NCBI RefSeq assembly: GCF_945859705.1 | Contig: NC_079136.1 | Location: 82,212,867 to 82,276,866 of the forward strand | Source: Episyrphus balteatus | Taxonomy: Eukaryota; Arthropoda; Insecta; Diptera; Syrphidae | Direction: 5' to 3' | DNA: 64,000 bases | Shown here: positions 24,631 through 36,315 of the stretch, one piece after another | How the letters are laid out: each line of letters begins with the position of its first letter | Numbering within the stretch: position 1 is the first letter of the stretch | Notes under the pieces: model-generated | What the model was told of the DNA's origin: nothing | The model's database searches: none | What the model saw: the letters and a program-made list of their open reading frames with translations, nothing else | Made by a program: the position numbers and the translations under genes

Positions 24631-25676
24631 CAGACGAATTGAATACCTCCTCCTTTTTGGAAGTCGGTAAAAAGAAACAAAGAGCAATTTTAGCACATAA
24701 GGGTCGCGGAAATCGCGAGCAAATCTCTTTATAAATCCTAGTATTTTATTAGCTTTTTTAATAATGTAGTTTAAATGATCTATAAATGTTAGCTCAGGAT
24801 CAAGAATAACTCCTAAGTCTGAAAACACGGGGACTTTACTTAAGTGACATGAATCAAACGAATAATTAAAAACAAACGGGACTTTTTTGCGTGTAAAACT
24901 CATAGTTTTACACTTGTCGACATTAAGAACAAGACGATTTTTATTGCACCATTCCCTAAATAAAATTAAGTCTTCTTGTAAGAGTAAACAGCCAGAAGTA
25001 CATTTAATACTTTTGAAAAGCTTAATGTCATCAGCATAAATAAGGACGGACGAATTTTTAATGATCGAAACCAAGTCATTTATAAATAAAATAAATAAAA
25101 TTGGGCCTAAATGGCTACCCTGAGGAACACCTGGATTGACAACAAATTGGTTCGAACACATGTTACGAAATACAACACTATAAAGCCTATTTTTTAGATA
25201 CGAGGATATCCAATTTAAAAAACTATTATTGAATCCAAGATTGCTTAATTTTAAGATTAATGTTTTATGACACAGCTTGTCAAAGGCTTTACTAAAGTCA
25301 GTGAATACACAATCGACTTGCCCACGTTTTTCAAAAACATCTAAACAAAAGGACGTGAAGTTAAATAAATTAGTGACGGTAGACTTTTTTTGACGAAATT
25401 ATGTTGTTGATCACAAATAATTGACGTACAGTGAAAGGTAAGTACATTACATACAATTGACTCAAACAGTTTTGGTATCACAGATAATTTAGCTATAGGT
25501 CGGTAGTTCATTATTTCGTTTTTAGGACCTTTCTTGTGCACAGGAATAATGAATGCACTTTTCCAGATATTAGGAAAAAGAGAACTTTCTAAAGACTTAT
25601 TAAAGAGAACACATAACGGATATGACATTTTAGAGATGCATTGATTGTATGACTTTAAGAGGGTTTTACTGTCTTA
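23945..25676 (-). pseudogene. Jockey-clade LINE reverse transcriptase, dead and 5'-truncated
   Basis: Read on the minus strand, this is the reverse transcriptase of a non-LTR retrotransposon of Jockey type, which copies its RNA into DNA at a nicked target. Motifs occur in order: HKKGPKNEIMNYRPIAKLS, FTDFSKAFDK (first catalytic Asp), GVPQGSHLGPILF, YADDIK (25021-25038, catalytic pair), SDLGVILD, VRPILEY and a C-terminal region with YSQRLKLINLPS ending at the stop at 23945. The start is lost: nothing of the endonuclease or ORF1 lies upstream of about 25676. It is broken by a frameshift in a T run at 25385-25391, another near 24280, and a 259-bp element inserted at 24411-24669. It is therefore a fossil. 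Confidence 0.92.
24411..24669. mobile_element. Small inverted-repeat element in the LINE, copy 1
   Basis: A 259-bp segment splits the reverse transcriptase between LLFVSF and VRPILEY. Removing it restores a continuous frame there, which fixes its borders. Near its ends are ACCGACTTCCATGG and the inverse TTGGAAGTCGGT. A copy at 45254-45461 shares the ends, the 13 bases ATAATCATTTTTA outside the left inverted repeat, and the interior (GGGACCACACTGCAGCCAC). This copy has a run of about 28 A that the other lacks. The superfamily is not established and no target duplication was seen. Confidence 0.8.
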
Positions 25677-27338
25677 TTTTGTACCACAACAGAACAAACT
25701 GTTGGGCTGAAAAAAATGGATAAAAAAAATCGGGAAAAAATCGTATTTGCAATTGCAGCTTTTGGCTTTCTTATTTTTTCTTATTTTAAAAGGGTATTTT
25801 GAAATCATTTGATGAAATAAAATTTAAAAAAAAATGCACGACTGGGTCACATGTACCTTGTAGAATTCAGAAAAAAATATAAAAAAAAAAATCACGAACA
25901 AACATTTTTTAAATTTTTTTTCCCACTTTTTTTTTTAATTTGAATAAACGAAATTCTTTTAAGTGATGAGAAATATCTGTGTCTATGGTTTGCATTAAAT
26001 CGGTTCATCTTTTAACGAGATATGCGTAAGCGAACAAAATATCAGTTTTCCCAAGAAATGGCAATGCCATATTTCCACTATCCGAATTTTCTGAGAAAAC
26101 TAAAATAGTAGTTTGATTGGAATAGAATAGCTCAGTTTTTGAGAAAATTGCAATAACTCAAAAATTTTGTATGGTAGGTTCACTTTTTAAGTGATAGAAT
26201 TAAAAAAACAGAAAAAACAAACAAACTTTGGAAAATCATCATTACTAAATTTCAAGAAAATCCGTCCAACCGTTTAGGCTGCAACTTTATGTACAGAGGG
26301 ACGCACTGATTCGTCGTGACGCACTGACCGAAGGACGTTATGGCTTCATAGAGCAAGTAAAAACCGAATCAACAGAAAAATGAATAAAAGTAAAATATCA
26401 AAAACTGTCCTAAATTTCGAAGAATTAAAAATAAAGTTGGACTATTTAAGTGTTCACAGGTTATTCTGAAGATTTTTATAAAGTATCTATTAGTTTTTTT
26501 TTTTTTTTCTATTTCGTTGTTTTCGTGATATTGACGTTAATTTTTTACTTGCATTATTTTAAAAAAATTCAAAATATTTTTTCGTGTACCTACTCCTTAT
26601 TGTACAAAAAAAAAACTAATCTCTTTTGACAACTGTTTTTAAGATCAGAAAAATTAGCTGTTTTCATTATTTGTCAAATTTTCCAGCACGAAAAACTATA
26701 TAGAAAAATCTGTTGAAAATGTTCACTTTTGCACTTTTTGAGCTAATGAGCAAAGGTGTTCCACCTTTCCGATTTTAAAACACAGAAAAAACAAATATTA
26801 TCAAATTCAAAGCTTTGTCTGAGGACTTCCAGGAAAAAGCTCTCATTTGACTTGACTTTGAAAAAAATTCACATTTCACGAATTTTCAAGCACAAAAACT
26901 TGAAAATTTTACAAGTTTTAAATCTGAATTATTAGAGCACACATACGTGTACGGATTATTTTTCATTGTTTATTGCTTTCCTTTGAATAGTAGTTATTCC
27001 CAAGAGAATAACTTAAGCTCTACCTACTTGAAAATTCCGTCTTTTTTTGGACTTAAATAAAGGTTGGTTGTTGGAAAACAATACTTTTTTGAAATAGGTC
27101 ATAAGGTGTGGGTGAAAATATTATGCCACGAATAATTTTGTTTAGATCCTTTAAGCATTTTTGCAAAAGGTGTGTGGGAACCTGGGAATACGTTCACAAC
27201 AAAAGTTTATTTTTGGAAAAAAAAACTGGTTAAGTAGGTAAGCGTTTGTGGTTAAAATAGGAAAATATACTCGAGAAATATGTATGTTAAAAAAAAACTA
27301 CACAAAGAGAACAGATTTTATAAATCCTTTTTTTATAC
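25677..27338. other. AT-rich spacer with degenerate repeat
   Basis: Segment 25830-26360 runs from a TGCACGACTGGGTCACAT motif to AGAGGGACGCACTGA...AGAGCAAGTAAAAACC. It looks like an inverted, decayed member of the family seen at 18.8-20.8 kb. No gene is supported. Confidence 0.4.
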
Positions 27339-27341
27339 TTA

Positions 27342-27767
27342 GAGCCAATTTTTCAATCTTCTAATAAACAGTCAGTTAACTGTTCGACAAATAAAGTTAT
27401 TAGGCTCATAAACAATCAGATAAAAACATTAAATTTTTCAATCAAGAATAATTTATTCTACAGAATAACAAAAAAAAATTGTCAAATTCAAAAATATTTA
27501 AAATTAAACGTCATTTTTATTCATGATTGTTTTTGTTTTCTTGTTTTCCACTGTATTTTTTTCAAAATTCTTTCAAAACAGCTTTGACAACTGACACAAT
27601 ATTTTTATTGAGATTATTCCTTAGAATAATTTTATTCGTCTCTGAAAGAAGCAGATAGATTTATTCTTAGGAATAAGCTATATCTGCCTGTTGAAAAATT
27701 GATTTTTTCTCTATCCTTAGGAATAAGTACTAACTGACTGTTTAACTGACTATTGAAAAATTGGCCC
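27342..27767. mobile_element. PIF/Harbinger-type MITE, copy 2
   Basis: The element is 426 bp and flanked by TTA on both sides (27339-27341 and 27768-27770). It shares ends and nearly all of its interior with the element at 21808-22229, differing by scattered substitutions and small indels. The different target triplets (TTA here, TAA there) show two independent insertions. Confidence 0.87.
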
Positions 27768-27770
27768 TTA

Positions 27771-29617
27771 AAGGAATTAACTGAATTCCTCAGAAAAAAA
27801 AAATAAAGATTACTCTTTGTTGTGAATTTTGAGAAAAAAAGTGTATTAAAATAAATGGTTATTAAGAGTTTGTTGGGCATATTGAAATGAACAAGTTAGT
27901 TATATGAGAAAATCCTGCAATATTGTTGAACTTAATAACTGGAAAGGAAAACTTCATTAATTTTTATCAAAATCAAGTTAATCCAAATAAGTTTAACCTC
28001 ATTAACATGTTTATAACAACTTCTAAGATTTCTGTCATTAAGAAGCCATAAAGACACAATCATTTGCTTATTCCCGTTTCTTTTGACATTCATAGAATTT
28101 CTTAGTAACGCAACTTATCACAAAGGCATCGAAATTCACCTCGAACTAAAACGATTGCATTTGATTCATCATTAAAGCATCAAGGATAGTCCTTGTAGCA
28201 TAAAAATGAAGAAGCCCTTTTCTCTGAAGGTGACACTTGCGGACATAAAAAAAAATTGTATATTCTTTTTCTTTATATGAAGGTATGTTTATTTTTTGGT
28301 TGAATACATTACCACATCAACAGCAGCAAACTGAAACTACACATTAAACATGTTTCTAGGTCCCACTTGCATATATAGTTTTGTCTTGTTTCTATATACT
28401 CCCTCTTCTATATTTCTATCTCCCAATCGCTTTGGAATATTAATTTTATCTTTGCTGGCCGTCTCTAGTTTTCGTTTGGCGAAAACCTTCACCTCATTTC
28501 CCATTCAACTTTATGTTGTGCTATGGAATCCTTAAATTATATTCATCATAAAAAAAAAAATAGTTCCATATCCCATGCATTATATATTCAGTATTATGTT
28601 TTTATTCAGAAATGGAAAATAATGATTTAGTATATGGAGGGTTGATATTAATCAATGTGACCATTGCAAAACATTCTTTTCAGATAATATACAAATATTA
28701 AAAAAGATTCTTCATCGATGATGAACGGTTTTCCTGATGTCGGATAGGTTAGAGCACAGAAACATCGCATGAGCGTGTCTTCACTTCTTGAAATTTTTTA
28801 AATACTTATTTGATCATTTGAAAGCCGATTCGGTTCAAGGTTCTGGTGATTCTTGCGCCGACACGGTTCGGGCAATTTTTCACAGCGTCAACCTTTTCAG
28901 GATCATTCCTTATTTCTTGGAATGAAATGATTTGCCCCAAATATTAAGATAACTTCGATCCTGAAAAACCCACATGTATTAAATTTTTCAATTATTGCAT
29001 ATTAAAATTTAATCTTTTCATATTAATTTCTAATAAGAATTTTATTAAAAGATAATACAAAAATATTTCAATTCAATACCAAATGTATTTAAAGTTAATA
29101 ATATGTATTCTTTTCCTAAATTCATTACTGAAAATAAATATTAATCATAAATAATATAATAATGGTGATATTATTGTCTCTATTTTATCTGTTTCACAAA
29201 CTGTGGCATGTAAAATCTTATTGCCGATCAAAATTCATCTGCAATGTATGTGTTTTGCTTCGAAAGCGCTTTCAAATTAGTACAAATTTACAAATATTAA
29301 TTAAATTTTTTTTTTAGAAAAGGTACCTCAAACAATTAATTTTTTTCATTTTTTTTCCAAACTGACATTGGTCGATTAGAATTTAACCCACGGAAATTAT
29401 TTTCCAATAATTTTTGTATTACAAGTAGTAAACTTAATACTTAAATATTGAAATTTAATACAAAAAAGATTAAAAATAATTTTAATATTTTGGAAGTATT
29501 AAAATGTACTATTTTTTGTAATGAAAATTGCTGTAATACAAGAGCTGTATTAAAAAATACTCCAGAATTTTTAACCGTGTAGTTAATTCCTTAGATTTTA
29601 ACATTAAATTTTATACC
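27771..29617. other. AT-rich spacer, nothing recognised
   Basis: No gene, RNA or bounded repeat supported. The frame at 28350-28535 is unrecognised. Confidence 0.5.
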
Positions 29618-30100
29618 GGATGATTTAGGAGGAATGTGCCAAAAAGCTAGAGCGTATAGGTTTGGTTGAGACAAGAAAAAATCATAAATCAATTTATCAA
29701 CAAGTCCAGCCACGTAAAAACAACAAAATAAGAGGTTTATTTGAAAAAAGTAGTTTTGGGTTTTTGTTAATTTCTAGAAAATGACAAGATATTTGTACAT
29801 CTGTTTTTTTTTTACAAATAAAAAACATACAATTTTGAAAAAAATTAGTTTGAAATTTTTTTTTTTTAATTTTTCTTTTAATATTATGATTTTAAGAATT
29901 AATTTTCCAAAAAATATGCCATTAAATGGCTTTATTCAAAATTTTAGTAAAAAAAAAACGAGATTTTTGGCTTAACAAAGAGGTATAGCACGTTATTGTA
30001 GGTGTAACCGTTGATTTTTAATAATTTTTTTTCCAAATTCCCCGGCTAAACGAGGGGGAATAGACCCCCCCCCCTCCTTCCCATTCGATTTTTTTCTTGT
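29618..30100. mobile_element. Inverted-repeat element, GGATGATTTAGGAGGAA type, copy 1
   Basis: The left end (GGATGATTTAGGAGGAATGT then GCCAAAAAGCTAGAGCG and GAGACAAGAAAAAATC) matches the inverse of 48960-49025. The right side (CGGCTAAACGAG..., ...TTCCCATTCGATTTTTTTC) matches the same family, but the terminal 50 or so bases are replaced, so this copy is truncated on the right. The interior shares TATTGTAGGTGT with both 48851 and the element at 40382-41771. A C11 run sits near 30066. No transposase. Confidence 0.6.
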
Positions 30101-32584
30101 TTGCCACACGAAAGTGAAAACTGTCTTCTCGAGATGTTGTTGGTATTGTTACTCTGTTACAGTTTCCACAATGCTGACATTCTTCTTTTCTTTTTTGGTA
30201 TTTCACACTGGTTTCAGCATTTTGCGGGCTCATCACCATGGGTTCTGCTAAAATCAATAATCTGACTAGAGCATTCTTCGGATTCAACTGCCCAACTGAA
30301 GTATCTAAGGTATAGCATTTAAGCAAGAAGTTCGATGTCGACTTAGAGCTGTAGTAGAGTTTAATCTCTTTTCTGATTGATGCTTTTCTATTTTCTTTGA
30401 ATATGCACCCTTGTTGAACTCTCTATAGAGACTAGTCCTAGATTTTATGTTTGATCTTTAATGTCCATTGACGTAAACTTTTATTAGACATTCTCGTCAA
30501 GAGAAGTGAGCTTCTTATTGAAATCCAAAAAGGTTTTCTTCTGGTCTATCATATTTCATATGGTTTTTGTGCACATTGCATTGTTTCTTAATTTGTTCGA
30601 GAAGAATCTTTTATTGTTTCAAAACATTCAATTGGCTGTTCTTTCATCTGGAAGAGGAAACAAATAATAAATTGACAAATCGACAACTACAGTACTTATT
30701 TTCCGGGCATATTTTCGAATAGAAATAAAGGGTCCAGAGGAAAAATGCTACATGTCCACTTTAAGTCACTATCTGATGGAATCCTTACTTTTTAGAAAAT
30801 CAATGTAAGCCTTGCTAGAAAAATAAATGAATGTTTTGTGTCTTTAATACTAAGTTGTATGGAGAACAAAATTTTATATTGAGTTGTTCCCGGAATGACT
30901 TGAAGTGGACTTTTGCTGTTTTTTTCTCCAGGACCCTTAAAATGTGTACGAGTTTTTTGCTGAATAAAATGCTCATGGAAATTTATAGTGAAGAAGTTTT
31001 TGGGTTCATTTGGAATGTTTTCAGTGTTGAATGATTGAGTGTGACCAGTGGGACCCAGTGAGCAAATCTTTTACTCGAAAGGGTACCTGTGAATGCGTGG
31101 TACCCTTTCTTTATTTTTGAATTAAACTAATGTGACTTATTGCTGGAATAGCTTTAACATTTAGCCCAAGGCAGCAGCCTTTTACTTGACAGGATACTGT
31201 CTCTGTCACCGCCCGTCCCTGGATCTAAAGCGAGTTTGTACAGCGAAAAAATCTATGTGGAAGTTTCTTACTCAAAAAGGTTTCTGTTGCCGTTGTAAGG
31301 TATTTTGAGTTTGAGGAAGAGGCTAAGTGGCTTAGAAATTTATTAAGTCACCTCTTACGGTTTTCATTCATTTCCGTTTGGAAAGTTTCGAATCACACCC
31401 TCCGAATAATTGATGTTCTTTATTCTATATGTTCCTTGTGAAATTCTTTCAAGATGCTGGTCACACTGACTTGTGTTCAAAAACCGTACTCAATGAGTAA
31501 GACCATTCATTCAGGATTCACGAACCAGTTTTCAAGTACCGAGTGCCTTCTGCCACCCATATGTCATAGGTTGGTTGGTGATGGAGCTAAAGGTAAAAAG
31601 ATAGATGAGAGGACTCAATGCGTTAGGTACCTATATTAAAGAGGACAACTACACTATACCTTACCTATACCCAACAACATACTTCTGTGCCTTTGGTTAT
31701 AGTTTATCTCTTGTGTGTCCGTCTGTCTATATGTCTATCTGTCTGTCTGTCTGCTAGGCTATAGAGTATAGATTTCTAGTGCATTTGAGCAAATTGGTGG
31801 AATGAAATGCGCACACACTGCGGGTATCCTGTTTGGCTATTACATGGAATGAGGTGATGAGTTCCTGTTTTTGTGTCGCCTTTTTTCTATGCAATGAAAA
31901 GTATATTTTTTGACTACATACAGAGAGATAGTATGATACTCGAGAGGACTATAAGAGAGTCTGCTACTGCTTGAGATGTATACGGAGCTAGACACGTTTG
32001 ACATATAAATCTGGTATAACATTGAGAGCATCGACTTTAAGTGCGTATACTAAGATTTGATACAAATACCAACACACATATGATTTGGAAGAAAGAAACT
32101 AAAATAGAAGAACTTAAAAAAAAAACAAGTCAAATGACACACATCGTTCTTCTTTTTTCCATAACTTTGTATATTTTTTTTATTATAAAGAATATAAATA
32201 TCTACGCAGAATAAGCATAGACATTGTCAAATTAAAAAGACAAGGAAGAATCTGAAAATATTAATATTATACTTTTAGGCGTACACACATAATACAAAAA
32301 AGCACAAAAAGTTGCCTTGGAGATAAACATCATCCAGAAGAGTAATATGACAAAACAAGACAATGAAGAAATGGAAAAGGAGCAAATAATTAACGTCATC
32401 TTCATTCGGTCGGTGTTGTTGAAGAATAATGGTTGATAAATTTATATTTATACATACGTTTATCCTACATTATATACAAAAAAGAAAGTTCTTAGAAAAC
32501 ACTTTTTTTCTCAAGGTGAACGTCCTTTCAATGAAACCTTCTTGTCTCATAATTATTTGATTTTACTTTAGGTGGGTAATTTTT
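30101..32584. other. Spacer, no gene supported
   Basis: Composition is moderate and the sequence appears mostly unique. The minus-strand frame 30018-30326 contains CQHCGNC, a suggestive but unassigned cysteine motif, and overlaps the preceding element. A (CTGT)n microsatellite lies at about 31728-31755. Three loosely similar segments with TTTTACT/TCTTACT plus AGGxTxCTGT (near 31070, 31180 and 31265) could be an old tandem repeat. Confidence 0.4.
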
Positions 32585-33487
32585 ACAACCAATCAAGAAT
32601 TTATTACAGTTTTAGTTTGTCTCAGAAATTTTTTTCTACGGACAACAATTTTCCATCAAACAAAATTTTCTTCGTTTTTTAAGTTGTTTTTTTACGCTTT
32701 CATATCATTTAAGTCAAAAAAAAACACGTTAATGAGTGTTAATTTTTTGTGCTTTTTACTAAAGTCCAGTTTATCTTCATAAAAATAATGAGTTTTATTT
32801 CATAAAAAAGGCTACCCAAAGTAATTAAAAAAAATAAACAAACTGAGTGAATTAAAAAAAAAAAATAATTTTTAAATAAAAAATTAATTTAAATGAATTA
32901 AAATCTTTTTCTGAGCTATTGTGGTTAAGAAAAGCACAAATAGATAAAGCTCAGAAAAAGTTTTAATTCATTTAAATTTATTTTGTATTTAAAAAATTTT
33001 TTTTTTTAATTCACTCAGTTTGTTTATTTTTTATTTAATTACTTTCAGTAGCCTTTTTTATGAAATAAAACTTTTTTTTTTTTTATTAAAATAAACTGGG
33101 CTTTAATAAAAATCACAAAAAATTAATACTCATTAACGTGTTTTTTTTTACTTAAATGATATGAAAGCGTAAAAAACAACTTAAGAAACGAAGAAAATTG
33201 TTTTTGATGCAAAATTGTGGAGAAACGGTTGTTCGCAGAAAAAAAAGTTTTGAGACAAACTAAAACAGTAATAAATTCTTGATTGGTTGTAAAAAAAATT
33301 TTTCAAATAAAACGTAGTTTGGCAAAGATAAGGCCAGTTAAAGGACAAGAGGGCAAAAATCATAAAAACCTTGGTAACTCGAAAACGGGACGAAAACGAG
33401 AAAATTGCCTCTTAAGTTTTTCGACTAAAAATGACCTCAGAAATCCATGGTTTTCATTTGGGGCGGTGACTGTGGGACACCCTGTAT
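32585..33487. mobile_element. Foldback repeat, family A copy 2
   Basis: The foldback (32585-33290) starts ACAACCAATCAAGAATTTAT and ends with its inverse, with arms of about 350 bp complementary almost to a centre near 32935. A tail without inverted partner follows (TTTGGCAAAGATAA to GTGGGACACCCTGTATA). Both parts match 2738-3350. This copy has more intact arms. Phrases like GGGACACCCTGTATA are common in insect repeats. No ORF of known type. Confidence 0.82.
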
Positions 33488-36007
33488 AAACTGCGTTTGA
33501 TTAAATATAAAGAAATTTAAATATCATTTGAAAAACTTTGATAACATATGAGCAATATTAAAACATGAATAAATACATAGGATAAAAAAAGAATAAAATG
33601 TCTAGGTTCAAGATTGGATACGGTAGTGCGTGCAATTTAAAAGTAGTAACATAATAACTCAATAAGAAAACAGGACCGGAAACGGAAAGGGAAATAGAAA
33701 CAAATTAATTGATGGTTTAATTTCGTTAAAAAAAAAAAAAAACAAAAATCAGTCAGAAAGTCAGAACTGATGCGTTTAGCTCATTAACCGTCAATGTTAT
33801 AGAAAATAATTTCATACAAGTAAGTTAGTGCACAAAGCAATTTTTTTTTAATAAAATCAAAACTAAAACAAATTACTTTGTTACTTTTAACTCTTAAGTA
33901 GGTACCCTTAAAAGCTATCAAAAATGATTTAACGTTTTTTTAGACTTTAATACTGCCTGATAAAATGTCTTAACCAAAAAAAAAAAATTTGAAAAAATAA
34001 GTTTTGGATTAAAAATATGTAAATTCTTTTGATAAATCAAATTTTTGAAAACGTGACAGTGATTTTTTTTGAAATTTTAATTTAAATGTCGATAAGTAGT
34101 TGCTACAAAATGTTATACCAACTTTATTTAATTTTTCTATTTTTCTTTTTTTTTCAAAAAAATTATTAAAAAAAAAACGGATCTTAGGTACTATTTTGAT
34201 TTTTTTTTTCTTAAATGCATCTTCAAAAAAAAAAATCAAATTGCATACTTTTTTAGAGCTTAATTTCTTTTGAAATGTTTTTTTTTTTTATTTAAAGAAC
34301 GAATTTTTTCATATACATTTATGAAATTTGTATATAAAAAGTTTTGAGTTCTAAGAGCAAATTCGTGCGACCGCCGCCGGTAGTGCATTTTACTTATTTA
34401 AGTTTAAATTAATAAGAAATACTTCATATTTTATACATTAACTTTTTTCTCCAAAAAAAACAATGTTTTGTTGAGTTATTTTTGTGAAGAACGTTGCCAC
34501 AAAATTTAAGTGGGCCTATCTTCAATCATAAAAATTCGTTTAACGAAAATTTCATTTATATTCACCACCGAAACCCATTTATGGAATAAATATCTGTTTA
34601 TTAAATAACAAATCAGCTTGCATCTTAAATATATGCATAAATTGACCACAAAAATAAATAGTTTCCAGTAAAACGACCATTGTGAATTTAACCACAATAA
34701 CCACAAATTCAATCAAGTATATAGTAACTCAAATCAAATAATATTGCATATACCTACACGTGTGCATAAATCAACGAATCTACCAAAAGTCTATAATATC
34801 CGTTCTTCTAAAAGTGGATTTGTAGATGTGTATACGTTTTTTAATGTCAATTTTATGAGTTTATATCGAACTAACTACCAATAGTAGCCCAACAAAAGCC
34901 AATTATACCAGAAAAGTCAATATAAATTCCTTCTTGATTTTATGGAGAGATGAATGAAAACGATATGGACGCTAGTTTTTTAAACGATGATGACGGAATA
35001 AAGTTCATTTTTATTGCATTTTGAACTTTAACATTTATTGTTAATCGGATAAAGCAAAAACAAAAGGAATAAAAAAAAAACAAACGGAAAGATTTACGAT
35101 ACCTATTTATTTTTTTTTTTTCTTTCTTTCGAAATAAATCAAAAGATTTTTTTTTTGTTTTTTTCCTTTATGGAGCACCCAAGACTGTCAGAATTCATAA
35201 TGTAGAAATAAATGCAAAATGTTTGATATTTAAATTGATTTTTATTTAAATATTCTGCAGATTTTCGAGGACATCGTTTATATAAAACACTTAATAAAGA
35301 ATTTCTTATACCTTTTTGTTTTGGTATAGGCAATTGAGTTTACTTATTTGGTGCTGAAGTCGTCCTTGAGAGTAACTGAATATCCCCAAAATGAGATTAA
35401 ATAAAAATATGTAGTTTTAACGCACTGAGCTCCTAATTAAAAAAATATCGTTTAATATCTAAAATATTCTTTTTAATTTTGTTCCCCTAGAAATACTCGT
35501 ATTGTGCTGAAATTAAAAAATAAAAAAAAAAATAAGAATGAACGCATAAAAGTTTTTCAATAAAGAAAACAACAATATTCGAAAAGTGTTTTGAAAAACA
35601 ACCATTTCAGATTTAGGTCACCTTTTAACGAAATGCTTAAATAAACACGCTTTCTAGATAACTTTAGCAAAATCTCATATTTTTGTTCTAAGCAAGATTC
35701 ATAAAAAATTAGATCCAATTGGATTCAAATGATCAGTACCTAATAAACATCTTTTAACGGTTCAGTAACAATTCAGTGATAAAAATTTAATAAGTATGTA
35801 GGCAAAAAATGTTACGCATACGCCACAGTGCCTTACTCATATATAATAAGACATACCAAATATTAGTAGAAAATCCTGCCATTGGACGACCTATCCTCAT
35901 CGTTATACCAGTTGCGAGTTATATTTTTTAAAATGAGTCCTAAGAAACATTTTGCACAAGGGATGCCGAGCGACATCCTGTCATGGCATAGGGTTGCCAC
36001 GCTTTAA
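33488..36007. other. AT-rich spacer, nothing recognised
   Basis: No gene supported. Segment 34340-34390 (AGAGCAAATTCGTGCGACCG) resembles the decayed repeat end at 20810. A copy of the CRCCACAGTG motif lies at 35811-35834. Confidence 0.45.
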
Positions 36008-36315
36008 AGTTAATTTTTTGAGTTTTTTTCGGCAGCGCCACTCTGCTTCTATGGTTCTTAGAGGTGTAAAAAAAAAGTAATATGTCAGAGGAAATCAAAT
36101 TTAAATATGCAGGATTTTTAGGAAGTTTGAACTTTAATCAGGGGAAAAAGAGGTGGGTTTAGTTAATTTTTTGAGTTTTTTTCGGCAGCGCCACCCTGCT
36201 TCTATGGTTCTTAGAGGTGTAAAAAAAAAGTAATATGTCAGAGGAAATCAAATTTAAATATGCAGGATTTTTAGGAAGTTTGAACTTTAATCAGGGGAAA
36301 AAGAGGTGGGTTTAG
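36008..36315. repeat. Near-perfect 153-bp tandem duplication
   Basis: Segment 36008-36160 is followed directly by 36161-36315, and the two agree at all but about one position (CACTCTGC against CACCCTGC). The duplicated unit contains CGGCAGCGCCAC and ends GAGGTGGGTTTAG. The near identity means the duplication is recent, or is an assembly artefact. Confidence 0.92.

Noticed and set aside
30018..30326. Minus-strand frame with CQHCGNC motif
   Set aside because: Only one short cysteine motif, no second zinc-binding pair, and it overlaps a mobile-element end with a long C run; not supportable as a gene.
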